Below, piece after piece: positions 51,406 to 64,000 of a stretch of 64,000 bases of DNA. The translations under genes and the position numbers were made by a program. The DNA is taken from NCBI RefSeq assembly GCF_002224485.1, contig NZ_CP022463.1, positions 952,644 to 1,016,643 on the forward strand, read 5' to 3'. The notes under the pieces were generated by a model. The model saw only the letters and a program-made list of their open reading frames with translations, was not told the DNA's origin and did not search any database. How positions within the stretch are numbered: the first letter of the stretch is position 1; every line of letters begins with the position of its first letter. Origin of the DNA: Sinomonas sp. R1AF57. GTDB taxonomy: Bacteria; Actinomycetota; Actinomycetes; Actinomycetales; Micrococcaceae.

Positions 51406-52320
51406 GTGCACGAGCCCGACAGCGACCCCACGCCCCCCGCAGACACCGCGCCGCACGACGCCGCTGGCGCCCTCCCGGGCAGCGCGGGAAGCGGTGCGGT
51501 GGTCCTCGCGGCGACGCCGATCGGGAACCTCGGCGACGCGAGCCGCCGTCTCGTCGAGCTCCTGGGGGAGGCGGACCTCATCGCGGCGGAGGACACCCGC
51601 AGGCTCCAGCGGCTCGTGGCCGGGCTGGGCGTGAGGCCCCGCGGTCGGGTGGTGAGCTACCACGAGCACAACGAGGCCGCCAAGACGCCCGAGCTCGTCG
51701 ACGCCGTCCGGGCCGGCGGCACCGTCCTGCTCGTGACGGACGCGGGCATGCCGGTCGTCTCCGACCCGGGCTACCGGCTGGTCGAGGCGGCAGTGGCCGA
51801 GGGCCTGACGGTGACGGCGCTCCCGGGCCCCTCGGCGGTCCTGACGGCGCTGGCCCTGTCGGGGCTGCCGACGGACCGCTTCTGCTTCGAGGGATTCCTC
51901 CCCCGCAAGGCGGGCGAGAGGGGCCAGCGGCTCTCCGAGCTGCGCGGCGAGCGCCGCACCATGGTCTTCTTCGAGGCGCCGCACCGTCTGGCGGCGATGC
52001 TCCGGGCGCTCGCCGACGCGTTCGGCGCGGACCGCAGGGCCGCCGTCTGCCGCGAGCTCACCAAGACGTACGAGGAGGTCCTGAGGGCCAGCGCCGGCGA
52101 GCTGGCCGCCTGGGCCGAGTCGAGCGAGGTCCGGGGCGAGATCGCCGTGGTGGTCGAGGGCGCGGGGGAGGCGCCGCCGTCGAGCATGGAGGATCTCGTC
52201 GCGGAGGTCCACTCGCTCGTTGCGGCCGGGACCCGGCTCAAGGAGGCCGTGGCCGTCGTCGCCGAGGGCTCCGGGACGAGCAAGCGGGAGCTCTATGCCG
52301 CATCGGTGGCCGCCCGCTGA
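51406..52320 (+). CDS. rsmI: 16S rRNA (cytidine1402-2'-O)-methyltransferase
   Basis: A 304-aa tetrapyrrole-methylase fold enzyme using S-adenosylmethionine. LAATPIGNLGDASRRLVELL, IAAEDTRR, SYHEHNE and LVTDAGMPVVSDPGYRLV are RsmI signatures; EAPHRLAAML and CRELTKTYEEV follow. The first 28 residues are an acidic Pro-rich extension. GTG 51406 is leaderless. A later rRNA methyltransferase, rsmA, is at 61536. Confidence 0.92.
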   Translation: MHEPDSDPTPPADTAPHDAAGALPGSAGSGAVVLAATPIGNLGDASRRLVELLGEADLIAAEDTRRLQRLVAGLGVRPRGRVVSYHEHNEAAKTPELVDAVRAGGTVLLVTDAGMPVVSDPGYRLVEAAVAEGLTVTALPGPSAVLTALALSGLPTDRFCFEGFLPRKAGERGQRLSELRGERRTMVFFEAPHRLAAMLRALADAFGADRRAAVCRELTKTYEEVLRASAGELAAWAESSEVRGEIAVVVEGAGEAPPSSMEDLVAEVHSLVAAGTRLKEAVAVVAEGSGTSKRELYAASVAAR

Positions 52321-52348
52321 AAAGCCCGGAATTCCGCGGAAGAAGATT

Positions 52349-52362
52349 GTGCAGATGCACAG
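52349..52362. promoter_or_regulatory. Palindrome upstream of gabD
   Basis: TGTGCA-GA-TGCACA is a perfect 14-bp palindrome about 70 bp before the -10, in a 155-bp intergenic region. It may be an upstream regulator site. Confidence 0.4.
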
Positions 52363-52390
52363 GTGAAGTGCGTCACGGTGGTTCCGTCAT

Positions 52391-52423
52391 GCATGGACAC
52401 CCATGCGGCAGGGGCCTAGCGTG
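52391..52423 (+). promoter_or_regulatory. gabD promoter with operator-like repeat on the -35
   Basis: TGGACA (52394-52399), an 18-nt spacer and TAGCGT (52418-52423). The perfect repeat GCATGG-ACAC-CCATGC (52391-52406) covers the -35. The leader of about 45 nt contains AAAAGGAG. Confidence 0.5.
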
Positions 52424-52475
52424 GAATCAGTCCACCCACGCTCGCCGGTGAGCGTGCTGCGAAAAGGAGCCCGAC

Positions 52476-53969
52476 GTGTCCGAGAACACCGCTGTCACCC
52501 CTGAGCGCGAGCAGGAGCTGCTCGCGAAAGTTCCGACCGGCCTGCTGATCAACGGCGAGTGGCGCGACGCCACGGGCGGGGCGACCTTCGCTGTCGAGGA
52601 TCCCGCGACGGGCAAGGCTCTCCTGGAGATCGCAGACGGCACGAGCGAGGACGCGCTCGCCGCGCTTGACGCCGCCGCCGCCGCCCAGGCCTCGTGGGCG
52701 CGCACCGCCCCGCGCGAGCGCGCCGAGATCCTTCGCCGCGCGTTCGACCTCGTGACCGCGCGCGCCGAGGAGTTCGCGCTCCTCATGACGCTCGAGATGG
52801 GCAAGCCGCTCCCGGAGTCCCGCGGCGAGGTCACGTACGGCGCCGAGTTCCTCCGCTGGTTCTCCGAGGAGGCGGTGCGCGACTACGGTCGCTACGTCAC
52901 CACCCCCGAGGGCAAGAACAAGATCCTCGTGCAGCGCAAGCCCGTGGGGCCGTGCCTGCTCATCACGCCGTGGAACTTCCCGCTCGCCATGGCCACCCGC
53001 AAGGTCGGCCCGGCCCTCGCCGCCGGCTGCACGGTGATCATCAAGCCGGCCAAGTTCACCCCGCTCACCACCCAGCTCTTCGCCGCCGTCCTCGTCGAGG
53101 CGGGCGTGCCGGCCGGCGTCGTGAACGTGGTCTCCTCGTCCTCCGCGTCGAGCATCTCCGCGCCGCTCATGAAGGACCACCGCCTGCGGAAGGTCTCCTT
53201 CACCGGCTCGACCCCGGTGGGCCGGCGCCTGCTGGCCGACGCGTCGCAGAACGTGCTGCGCACCTCGATGGAGCTCGGCGGGAACGCGCCGTTCATCGTG
53301 TTCGACGACGCTGACCTGGACAAGGCCGTCGAGGGCGCCATGGCGGCCAAGATGCGCAACATGGGCGAGGCCTGCACGGCCGCCAACCGCTTCCTCGTGC
53401 ACGAGTCGGTGGCCGAGGAGTTCACCTCCAAGTTCGCTGCCGCGATGTCGGCGCTCAAGCCGGGCCGCGGCACCGAGTCCGACACGACCGTGGGGCCCCT
53501 CATCGACGGTGGTGCCCGCAAGGACGTCCACGCGCTGGTGACCGAGGCGGTGTCCGCGGGTGCCCGCGTCGCGACCGGCGGCTCCCCGCTCGAGGGCGAC
53601 GGGTACTTCTACGCGCCGACGGTCCTCGCCGACGTCCCGAACGACGCCGAGATCCTCAGGAACGAGATCTTCGGCCCCGTCGCCCCGGTGACGACCTTCG
53701 CGACGGAGGAGGAGGCCATCCGCCTCGCCAACGCGTCCGAGTATGGGCTGGCCTCGTACCTCTACACCCGCGACTACGCCCGCATGTTCCGCGTCGCGGA
53801 GCAGATCGAGTTCGGCATGGTCGGCTTCAACGCCGGCGTCATCTCGAACGCGGCCGCCCCGTTCGGCGGCGTCAAGCAGTCCGGCCTGGGCCGCGAAGGC
53901 GGCGCCGAGGGCATCGCGGAGTACACGACGACGCAGTACATCGGCATCGCCGATCCGTACGCGGGCTGA
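52476..53969 (+). CDS. gabD: NAD(P)-dependent succinate-semialdehyde dehydrogenase
   Basis: A 497-aa aldehyde dehydrogenase. LITPWNFPLAMATRKVGPAL and FTGSTPVGRRL bind the cofactor; general base E266 (MELGGNAP) and nucleophile C300 (NMGEACTAANR) are in place. The close resemblance to GabD-type enzymes suggests oxidation of succinate semialdehyde in GABA or related catabolism, but other aldehydes are possible since no transaminase is adjacent. GTG 52476 has AAAAGGAG upstream. The final codons GIADPYAG and stop are repeated twice more downstream. Confidence 0.85.
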   Translation: MSENTAVTPEREQELLAKVPTGLLINGEWRDATGGATFAVEDPATGKALLEIADGTSEDALAALDAAAAAQASWARTAPRERAEILRRAFDLVTARAEEFALLMTLEMGKPLPESRGEVTYGAEFLRWFSEEAVRDYGRYVTTPEGKNKILVQRKPVGPCLLITPWNFPLAMATRKVGPALAAGCTVIIKPAKFTPLTTQLFAAVLVEAGVPAGVVNVVSSSSASSISAPLMKDHRLRKVSFTGSTPVGRRLLADASQNVLRTSMELGGNAPFIVFDDADLDKAVEGAMAAKMRNMGEACTAANRFLVHESVAEEFTSKFAAAMSALKPGRGTESDTTVGPLIDGGARKDVHALVTEAVSAGARVATGGSPLEGDGYFYAPTVLADVPNDAEILRNEIFGPVAPVTTFATEEEAIRLANASEYGLASYLYTRDYARMFRVAEQIEFGMVGFNAGVISNAAAPFGGVKQSGLGREGGAEGIAEYTTTQYIGIADPYAG

Positions 53970-54110
53970 CCGCCGCCGGCGGGCACAGCGGACGGAGAAA
54001 CGACCGGCATCGCCGATCCGTACGCGGGCTGACCGCCGCCGGCGGGCACAGCGGACGGAGAAACGACCGGCATCGCCGATCCGTACGCGGGCTGACCGCC
54101 GCCGGCGGGC
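53942..54110. repeat. 63-bp tandem repeat, 2.7 copies, at convergent gene ends
   Basis: Copies at 53942-54004 and 54005-54067 are identical; 54068-54110 repeats the first 43 bases. Each carries the last eight codons and TGA of gabD. The third copy runs up to the stop of the convergent transglutaminase gene. The unit is 21 codons long. Confidence 0.95.
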
Positions 54111-56533
54111 TAGCTCCTCCGCTTGACCCACCGTGCGGCGGCCTTCGCAGCGGCACGGACTGTGGCCCCTGCAGCCTTGGCTGCGGGGGCCACTGCCGTC
54201 AGTGCCCTCGCGAACCACGCGAAGGCAGACGGCGGCAGCGCGGCGATGCGGGCCCGCCGGACGGGGCGCTGCGCGTGCCGGGCCGTCTCGTGCACGACGG
54301 CGACGGCGCGGCGGGCGGCCTCCTCGTCGGCGTCGTACCCGGGGCGTCCGTAGGCGTGGCGCTCGTATTCGGCGGTGAGGGTGTCGAGCGCGCGTCGCAG
54401 CCCGCCGTCGTCCGTCTCCCAGGCCGTGAGGCGCTTCGCGTAGGCGCGGGGGGAGTCCGCGGGGTCGGGCGGGAGGCCGTGGTCGACGCCCACGGCCTCG
54501 AGTTCCTCCCAGATGCCGTCGAGGCCGCGGTCGAAGCGGCGCCGGCGCTGCGCTGCCCGCAGCGCGGCCGGCAGGGTGAGGACGAGTGCGACCGCGAGCA
54601 CGCCCAGAGCCACGAGCGCGGCGGCAACCCAGGGGGAGGCCTCCGTGGAGGCACCCGACGCCGCCGGGGCCGAGGCCTGGGACTCGGCGGGAGGCGCGCC
54701 CGGAACGCCCGAGGGGAAGAGCCCCTCGTTGAGCTGGTCCAGGTTGGTGCTGCCTGACTGGGCGCCGGAGTCGGTGACGGAGTAGGCCGGGGTGACGCCG
54801 CGCGACGGCGTGGGCTCGAACGGCACCCACCCGAGCCCTTCGAAGTACAGCTCGGGCCACGCGTGGGCGTCCCGGCCGTCGACCTGGTACTCAGTGAGGG
54901 CCTGCGCCGACGGGATCGCGACCGTCTGCCCGGTGGGCCGGCCCGGCGCGAAGCCGACGGCGATCCGGCTCGGGATGCCGACGATGCGGGCCATGACCGC
55001 CATCGCCGCGGCGAAGTGGATGCAGTAGCCGGAGCGCTTCTGCAGGAAGGTCTCGAGCACATCCATGCCGGTGCCGTCATAGCCGTCCTCGACGGGGGCC
55101 CGCTCCGAGTACTGGAACGTGCGAAGCCACGCTTGGATGGCGACAGCCCGCTCGAAGGCGGTGGCCTTGCCGCGGGTCACGTCCTCGGCGGCGGAGCGCA
55201 CCGAGGCCGGTATGCCCCGCGGCACGTCCCGCACCTCGGAGCTGAGGCCCCGGGGAGTGCCGTTCGCCGTCGCCAGGGCATCGCGCGTGATGTCGGGCCT
55301 CGTGGAGCGCACCGTGTAGAACTGGTCGCGGCTCGCGCCCGGGTCGCCCTTGATGCTCAGGTCTGCAGGGTCCCAGCCGAACCGGCCGCGCTGGCCGTCC
55401 ACCGAGGTCGGAGCGTAGGGGGCCGGGAGGTAGGGGCTCGTGAAGCCGCCGGTGGTGATGACGGTGGTCGTGGTGACGCTGGGCGCCGCCGTGATGGGAG
55501 TGCGCGGCATGATCCCGGTGAGCGGGTACTGCAGCTGGTCGTCCCGGTTGTCCGGTGCCCACGAGCCGCCGTCGAACGTGGACACGGTCACGGTGCGGAG
55601 GTAGAGCGGCACGGTGGAGTTCGTCGCGTAGCGCAGGATGCCCACGCCTTCGGCGCTGCGCAGGTCGCTCCCGAGGCTGATGAGAGGGTTGAGGCCGACA
55701 TTCTGTCCGAAGCTGCGCAGCCGGGCCCCTTCGGGGAAGAGCCCGCGGTCGAACCCGGGCACCACCTGCGGCAGCGCGAGCGCCCCGGCGACGATCGCCG
55801 CGATGAGGATGATGAGCCGGCCGGGCGAGAGCGCGGCCGCCGCGAGCTCGCCGGGGGACCGCTCGGGTGCTCTTGCGCCGCGCGTCGGCTCCCGGCGGGA
55901 CCGCCGGCCCTCGGGCCCTCCGCCGTCCGGCCTTCCCCCATCTGCCTGCGCCGTGGCGAGGATGCCGAGGTAGCCCGCCGCGGCGGCGGCGAACCCGACG
56001 GCCCCCACGCTGTTCGGCTTGAGTGTCGCGGGCACCACGAGGACCGCGAGGAGGGCTATTCCGGCGAGCGCAGGCAGGCGGCACGAGATGGTGATCGTCT
56101 CCGCGACGAGCGCGATGAGCCCGAGGGCTCCGGCCAGGAGCGCGACGATTCCGATGTTCGGTGCCGCGGGCACGGCGTCGAAGACCACGGTGTGCCACGC
56201 CTGGTCGAGGGCCTCGCGCGCGGAGGCGAAGGTCCGCGGGCCGGGAATGAACCCGGCGAAGCTCGTGGCGCGGAAGAACATGGCGCACATCGCCGCCACC
56301 CAGGCCGCGAGGCCCGCGACGGCGACGACCACCGGGTGCCACGGGGCGCTCCGACGCCCGGCGAGGGCCGCGCGGGCCAAGGCGGTCCCGGCGAGGGCTG
56401 CGCAGGTGACGACGATGACGGGGTAGAGCCAGCTGAACCCCCGCAGCACGCCGCCGTAGGAGGCGGCGCCGCCCGCGACGGAGAGGGCCAGGAAGGCCTC
56501 CACGCCGAGGTGCGCGAAGCGGCGGGCCCTCAT
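54110..56533 (-). CDS. Transglutaminase-like membrane protein
   Basis: An 807-aa protein. About six transmembrane helices occupy the first 260 residues, then an extracytoplasmic region with a transglutaminase core: C504 in SGYCIHFAAAM, His in DGRDAHAWPE and Asp/Glu after it, the Cys-His-Asp triad. A further helix near 640 and a cytoplasmic DUF4129-like end follow. It forms the MoxR-DUF58-transglutaminase operon seen across actinobacteria, whose role is unsettled but linked to envelope protein maturation. ATG 56533 overlaps the DUF58 stop as ATGA (56530-56533). Confidence 0.86.
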   Translation of the reverse strand: MRARRFAHLGVEAFLALSVAGGAASYGGVLRGFSWLYPVIVVTCAALAGTALARAALAGRRSAPWHPVVVAVAGLAAWVAAMCAMFFRATSFAGFIPGPRTFASAREALDQAWHTVVFDAVPAAPNIGIVALLAGALGLIALVAETITISCRLPALAGIALLAVLVVPATLKPNSVGAVGFAAAAAGYLGILATAQADGGRPDGGGPEGRRSRREPTRGARAPERSPGELAAAALSPGRLIILIAAIVAGALALPQVVPGFDRGLFPEGARLRSFGQNVGLNPLISLGSDLRSAEGVGILRYATNSTVPLYLRTVTVSTFDGGSWAPDNRDDQLQYPLTGIMPRTPITAAPSVTTTTVITTGGFTSPYLPAPYAPTSVDGQRGRFGWDPADLSIKGDPGASRDQFYTVRSTRPDITRDALATANGTPRGLSSEVRDVPRGIPASVRSAAEDVTRGKATAFERAVAIQAWLRTFQYSERAPVEDGYDGTGMDVLETFLQKRSGYCIHFAAAMAVMARIVGIPSRIAVGFAPGRPTGQTVAIPSAQALTEYQVDGRDAHAWPELYFEGLGWVPFEPTPSRGVTPAYSVTDSGAQSGSTNLDQLNEGLFPSGVPGAPPAESQASAPAASGASTEASPWVAAALVALGVLAVALVLTLPAALRAAQRRRRFDRGLDGIWEELEAVGVDHGLPPDPADSPRAYAKRLTAWETDDGGLRRALDTLTAEYERHAYGRPGYDADEEAARRAVAVVHETARHAQRPVRRARIAALPPSAFAWFARALTAVAPAAKAAGATVRAAAKAAARWVKRRS

Positions 56534-57906
56534 CGCCGTCCGCCCCGGTCCGGACTGTCGTCGACGAGCGCGGCCCAGGCGGAGGCCACCGGGGTGCGCG
56601 GCGTGCACTCGGCAGCCATCCAGCCGCTCTGGCGGAGTGCCTCGACCGCCTCGCGGCCGCCGCCTGCAGCGGGGACGACCACGGCGGCGAGCGCGCGCTC
56701 GGCGAGGAGGGCCGCGGGGGCGAGCTCACGCGCGGCGTCCCGGGACGTCCTGCCGAGGATCGCGACGATCGGGCCGCGCCCGCGGTGCCCTTCGAGCCGG
56801 TCGAGCAGGAGGTCGGAGAACCCGTCCCCTGCGGACGCCGCAGCTTCCCTGGGGGTGATCGCGGCGAGGGACTCCCCGATGGCGGCCAGTCCGGCGGCTC
56901 CTGCGTACTCAGGGCTGTCGGGCTCGGGCGCCGACGCGGAGCGGGCGAGCGCGAGGGTGCCGTCGGGTGCGAGGAGCCTGATCGAGTAGTCGAGCGAGAC
57001 CAAGTGGGCGCACACCGACATCGCGGTGGTCACAGCCCATTCGAAGGCGGGGGAGTCCGGGGCGTCTGAGGCCGCATGCCCGGTGAAGGGGAACGCGGAG
57101 CGCCGCAGGTCCAGGATCAGGGTCGCCTCGGGCGACGTCGCGGACTCCTCCTGCCGCACCATGAGCTCCCCCTGGCGTGCGGTTGCTGCCCAGTGCACGC
57201 GGCGCATGGGGTCCCCGGGACGGTACTCGCGGGTCATCACGTCATCATCGCTGGGCATGGACTGGATCCGCGCCGCGACCGTCCCCTCGGTCCCGCGCCG
57301 TCCCGAGAGGACGCCTGCGGCAAGGGGCAGCACAGGAGGGGTGACCGTCAGACGGGTCGGGGCGCCGATGCGGCTGTGCCGTTCCGCGAGCCCGAAGGGA
57401 TCCGTGTGCTTCGCCTCCACCGGACCGAGGAGGTACAGGCCGCGCCGGGGACTCGCGAGCTCGTAGCGGTAATGGCTCCTCCCGTCCCTTCCGACCGACC
57501 TGCCCGGGTACAGGAAGCCCGGCCCGGCGCCGAGGCTGGGCGGGAGCTGCTCGGCCATCGACATGCGTCCCGAGAGCAGGCCGCTGTGGGCGAGGCTGAG
57601 TGCGACCTCGGTGGTGTGCCCGGCCTCGACGACGTCGGGCGACGGCGTGCGGCGTACGTCGAGGGAGGGCCGGAACAGCAGGTTCGAGGCCAGGGCCGCC
57701 GCCGGTATGAGGCCGAGGAAGACGGCGAGGTGGAGGAGGTCGCGCCGGCCCAGGAGCTCGGCGCCCAGGAGCACGGCGATGGCGGCGCCCACGAAGCCCC
57801 AGCCGCGGAGCGTGAGGGCGCCCCTCCAGTCCGTGCGCACGGCGCCCCCGTAGTGGTGGGCGCCGCCGGCCCGCTGCCCCGCGCGCCGACTCTCCGACCG
57901 GCCCAC
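56530..57906 (-). CDS. DUF58 domain protein
   Basis: A 458-aa protein with two N-terminal transmembrane helices (about 33-75) and a cytoplasmic or surface DUF58 region: SMPSDDDVMTREYRPGDPMRRVHWAATARQGEL carries the signature (REYRPGD, HWxATAR). DUF58 proteins have a vWA-like fold and act with MoxR ATPases, possibly as metal-dependent chaperone partners. GTG 57904-57906 starts 12 bp after the MoxR stop. Confidence 0.85.
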   Translation of the reverse strand: MGRSESRRAGQRAGGAHHYGGAVRTDWRGALTLRGWGFVGAAIAVLLGAELLGRRDLLHLAVFLGLIPAAALASNLLFRPSLDVRRTPSPDVVEAGHTTEVALSLAHSGLLSGRMSMAEQLPPSLGAGPGFLYPGRSVGRDGRSHYRYELASPRRGLYLLGPVEAKHTDPFGLAERHSRIGAPTRLTVTPPVLPLAAGVLSGRRGTEGTVAARIQSMPSDDDVMTREYRPGDPMRRVHWAATARQGELMVRQEESATSPEATLILDLRRSAFPFTGHAASDAPDSPAFEWAVTTAMSVCAHLVSLDYSIRLLAPDGTLALARSASAPEPDSPEYAGAAGLAAIGESLAAITPREAAASAGDGFSDLLLDRLEGHRGRGPIVAILGRTSRDAARELAPAALLAERALAAVVVPAAGGGREAVEALRQSGWMAAECTPRTPVASAWAALVDDSPDRGGRR

Positions 57907-57918
57907 TGCGTGCCCGCC

Positions 57919-59022
<1,104 letters not shown>

Positions 59023-59076
59023 GCATCCCCCTTCCGGGCGGGCCGGCGACCGCCGGGCCCGTGTGCCGTTCGCCAC

Positions 59077-59082
59077 ACTCTA
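59077..59082 (-). promoter_or_regulatory. Putative -10 of the MoxR operon
   Basis: Minus strand TAGAGT, about 55 nt before ATG 59022. It makes the upstream in-frame GTG at 59076 unlikely, since transcription would begin beyond it. Confidence 0.5.
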
Positions 59083-59163
59083 GGACCACGTTACCCGCCC
59101 GGACGCCTTACGGCACCGGGGCCTCTTGGAGGGCCGACACCGCCCGCCAGCTCAGCCCGCCAC

Positions 59164-59169
59164 TACAGT
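59164..59169 (+). promoter_or_regulatory. -10 element, leaderless start of tatD
   Basis: TACAGT, seven bases, then ATG 59177; no ribosome binding site. Confidence 0.6.
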
Positions 59170-59176
59170 TGGTGCC

Positions 59177-61493
<2,317 letters not shown>

Positions 61494-61523
61494 CGCCCGC
61501 CGTGCCGCGGACCGGGCGTCCCG

Positions 61524-61529
61524 TAGGAT
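61524..61529 (+). promoter_or_regulatory. -10 element, leaderless start of rsmA
   Basis: TAGGAT, six bases, then GTG 61536; no ribosome binding site. Confidence 0.6.
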
Positions 61530-61535
61530 TCTCGG

Positions 61536-62477
61536 GTGACTGAAGCCCCCGGATCCCAGCCCTCGCCCGGATCCCAGCCCTCTCCCGGGCCGCAGCCGCT
61601 CCTCGGCGCCGCGGACATCCGCGCCCTCGCGGGCGAACTCGGAATCCGGCCGACCAAGACCCTCGGCCAGAACTTCGTGATCGACGGCAACACCATCCGC
61701 CGGATCGTCGCAGCCGCCGGCATCCATCCCGAGGAGACGGTGCTCGAGGTCGGCCCCGGGCTGGGGTCCCTCACGCTCGGCCTCCTCGACGCCGCGGCGC
61801 GGGTCGTCGCGATCGAGATCGACCCGGTCCTCGCCCGGCGCCTGCCGGAGACCATCGCGCGGTGGCGCCCAGGCGCCGTCGGGCGCTTCGACCTCGTGCT
61901 CTCGGACGCGCTCAAGGTGACCGACCTGCCGGGGACGCCCGAGGGCCCGGGCGCCCTCGTGGCGAACCTGCCGTACAACGTCGCCGTCCCCGTGGTGCTC
62001 CACCTGCTCGAGCACTTCCCGAGCCTGCAGCACGGCCTGGTCATGGTCCAGGAGGAGGTCGCCGACCGACTCGCGGCCGGACCCGGATCGAAGACCTACG
62101 GCGTTCCGAGCGTCAAGGCCGCGTGGTACGGGACCATGCGGAAGGCCGGCGTCATCGGCATGAACGTCTTCTGGCCCGCCCCCAAGATCCACTCGGGCCT
62201 GGTCGCCTTCACGCGCACCGCACCGCCGCCCACGACGGCGCCCCGCGAGGAGGTCTTCGCCGTGATCGACGCCGCGTTCGCCCAGCGGCGCAAGACGCTC
62301 CGTGCGGCCCTCTCCGGCTGGGCCGGGTCCGGGGCCGAGGCCGAGGCGATCCTCCGCGCCGCCGGCGTGGACCCGAGCGCGCGCGGCGAGGTCCTCGGCG
62401 TCGCGGAGTTCGCGCGCATCGCCGAGGAGAAGCGCGCCGCAGGCTCCGCATCCGCCGCCGCGGAGGCCCTCGGCTAG
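61536..62477 (+). CDS. rsmA: 16S rRNA (adenine1518/1519-N6)-dimethyltransferase
   Basis: A 313-aa KsgA-family methyltransferase that dimethylates two adjacent adenines of 16S rRNA during 30S assembly. [33 protein letters not shown] and the catalytic [10 protein letters not shown] are present. The first 20 residues are a Pro/Ser/Gln repeat ([13 protein letters not shown]) that is probably disordered. The stop lies within the -10 of ispE. Confidence 0.94.
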   Translation: MTEAPGSQPSPGSQPSPGPQPLLGAADIRALAGELGIRPTKTLGQNFVIDGNTIRRIVAAAGIHPEETVLEVGPGLGSLTLGLLDAAARVVAIEIDPVLARRLPETIARWRPGAVGRFDLVLSDALKVTDLPGTPEGPGALVANLPYNVAVPVVLHLLEHFPSLQHGLVMVQEEVADRLAAGPGSKTYGVPSVKAAWYGTMRKAGVIGMNVFWPAPKIHSGLVAFTRTAPPPTTAPREEVFAVIDAAFAQRRKTLRAALSGWAGSGAEAEAILRAAGVDPSARGEVLGVAEFARIAEEKRAAGSASAAAEALG

Positions 62478-62480
62478 CGT
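62475..62480 (+). promoter_or_regulatory. -10 element, leaderless start of ispE
   Basis: TAGCGT, whose first three bases are the rsmA stop codon, then seven bases and ATG 62488. Confidence 0.55.
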
Positions 62481-62487
62481 GGGGACC

Positions 62488-63438
62488 ATGAGCACCCCCC
62501 GTCCCCGCTCCGTGAAGGTCAAGGCCCCCGGAAAGGTCAACGTCTCCCTGCGGGTCGGCCCGGCCCGCCCGGACGGCTACCACTCCGTGGCCAGTGTGTA
62601 CCTCGCCGTGTCCCTCTTCGAGGAGGTCACGGCGACGAGCACGCCCGAGCCGGGGGTCACCGTCAGCCTCAGCCCGGACAGCACGCTCGACCTCGACGAG
62701 CTCGACATCCCCCTCGACGAACGCAACCTCGCGGTCAGGGCGGCCCGGCTCATGGCCGAGGTCACCGAACGGCCCACGGGGGTCCACCTCGAGATCACCA
62801 AGCGCGTCCCGGTCGCCGGCGGGATGGGCGGGGGTTCTGCGGACGCCGCTGCTGCCCTCCTCGCCTGCGACGCCCTGTGGGACTCCGGCCTGTCGAAGGA
62901 GGAGCTCGCCCACCTCGCGGCCGAGCTCGGCGCCGACGTCCCCTTCGCGCTCCTGGGCGGCGCCGCCGTCGGGCTCGGGGTCGGCGACCAGCTCTCGCCG
63001 GCGCTCGCCACGACACGGCTCGACTGGGTCCTCGTCCCCGCGGAGTACGGCCTCAGCACCCCGCGGGTCTTCGCCGAGCTCGACCGGCTGCGCGCGGCCG
63101 AGGGGTTCGACGCTCCCGAGCCCACCGACGTCGAGCCCGGGATCCTCACCGCGCTGCGCAGCGGCGACGCCGGCGGGCTCCGCCACCTGCTCGTGAACGA
63201 CCTGCAGCGGGCCGCCGTCGAGCTCGCGCCGCAGCTGCGCGACACCCTCGGCTGGGCCGACTCCCACGGCGCGCTGGCCTCGATCGTCTCCGGCTCCGGC
63301 CCGACGGTCGCGCTGCTCGCCGTGGACGCCGCCGCCGCCCAGGACCTCGTCGACTCGTTCGCGCGCCAGGGCGTCGAGGCGCTCGCCGTGCACGGGCCGG
63401 TCGCCGGCGCCAGGATTGTGAGCGACACCGTGCTGTGA
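62488..63438 (+). CDS. ispE: 4-diphosphocytidyl-2-C-methyl-D-erythritol kinase
   Basis: A 316-aa GHMP kinase of the methylerythritol phosphate route to isoprenoids. KAPGKVNVSLRVGPARPDGYHSVASVY opens the protein, the ATP loop is PVAGGMGGGSADAAAAL, and IVSGSGPTVALL is motif 3. Position after rsmA is conserved in actinobacteria. Confidence 0.94.
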   Translation: MSTPRPRSVKVKAPGKVNVSLRVGPARPDGYHSVASVYLAVSLFEEVTATSTPEPGVTVSLSPDSTLDLDELDIPLDERNLAVRAARLMAEVTERPTGVHLEITKRVPVAGGMGGGSADAAAALLACDALWDSGLSKEELAHLAAELGADVPFALLGGAAVGLGVGDQLSPALATTRLDWVLVPAEYGLSTPRVFAELDRLRAAEGFDAPEPTDVEPGILTALRSGDAGGLRHLLVNDLQRAAVELAPQLRDTLGWADSHGALASIVSGSGPTVALLAVDAAAAQDLVDSFARQGVEALAVHGPVAGARIVSDTVL

Positions 63439-63442
63439 CGGC

Positions 63443-63448
63443 TAGGCT
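63443..63448 (+). promoter_or_regulatory. Putative -10 of the ABC-F gene
   Basis: TAGGCT lies 41 nt before GTG 63490; a GTGAGGA sequence near 63472 could serve as ribosome binding site. Confidence 0.45.
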
Positions 63449-63489
63449 TCTGTCGTCGCTTTCCCCAGCACAGTGAGGACCCCCATCCC

Positions 63490-64000
<511 letters not shown>

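Noticed and set aside
53942-54110. Direct repeats considered as a CRISPR remnant
   Set aside because: Copies abut without spacers and carry gene-end coding sequence.

Overview
The window is very GC-rich (roughly 70% by eye), with the codon use, leaderless promoters and gene families of an actinobacterium. Mycothiol-dependent maleylpyruvate isomerase, a WhiB regulator, DUF3499, TIGR03089, RpfB, LCP and LGFP proteins all point there. Gene order and content look like Micrococcaceae (Arthrobacter/Sinomonas-like), but the genus is inference. It is a chromosomal segment with housekeeping blocks separated by short accessory stretches. I see no rRNA, tRNA, CRISPR array or phage module.

Layout. 1-670: the end of an ISL3-family element sitting in a decayed secreted HNH nuclease gene. 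720-3557: gentisate catabolism (dioxygenase, FAH-family hydrolase, mycothiol-dependent isomerase), which would turn gentisate into fumarate and pyruvate. 3600-7663: a secreted LGFP-repeat protein with an L,D-transpeptidase-like motif, bracketed by two copies of a long palindrome, then a nuclease lipoprotein. 7796-13537: VOC protein, FAD-linked oxidase, two alpha/beta hydrolases, DinB and a frameshifted DUF429 gene. 13548-19642: a translationally coupled AddAB-like helicase-nuclease pair. 19794-26101: secreted sedolisin-like protease, secreted HNH nuclease, WS/DGAT-like acyltransferase, hydrolase, acyl-CoA ligase. 26102-27183: a complete IS481 element. 27185-36379: DUF4245, glpX, FemX-like protein, a purK-purE-LCP-manA operon, GtrA and TIGR03089.

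36659-45375 is the conserved actinobacterial whiB2-type neighbourhood: WhiB, a very large GT2 membrane protein, DUF5719, zincin-like protein, DUF3499, Trm112 and ahcY. 45498-52320 carries an L,D-transpeptidase, a TIGR01906 membrane protein, a FadD15-like ligase, a GT39 protein mannosyltransferase and rsmI. 52476-59022 holds gabD and a MoxR-DUF58-transglutaminase operon. 59177-64000 is the classic tatD-rpfB-rsmA-ispE-ABC-F block, cut by the window end.

Themes. Many genes serve the envelope and extracellular space (two L,D-transpeptidase-type proteins, FemX, LCP, GtrA, GT39, Rpf, secreted nucleases and protease). At least ten genes have a TANNNT hexamer 6-7 nt before the start codon, which predicts leaderless mRNAs. 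Rearrangement has concentrated at convergent gene ends: a 65-bp duplication, a 63-bp triplication and an IS insertion each fall exactly on stop codons without damaging the genes. I found no convincing new defence or signalling system; the junction duplications and the paired palindromes are the most unusual structures.
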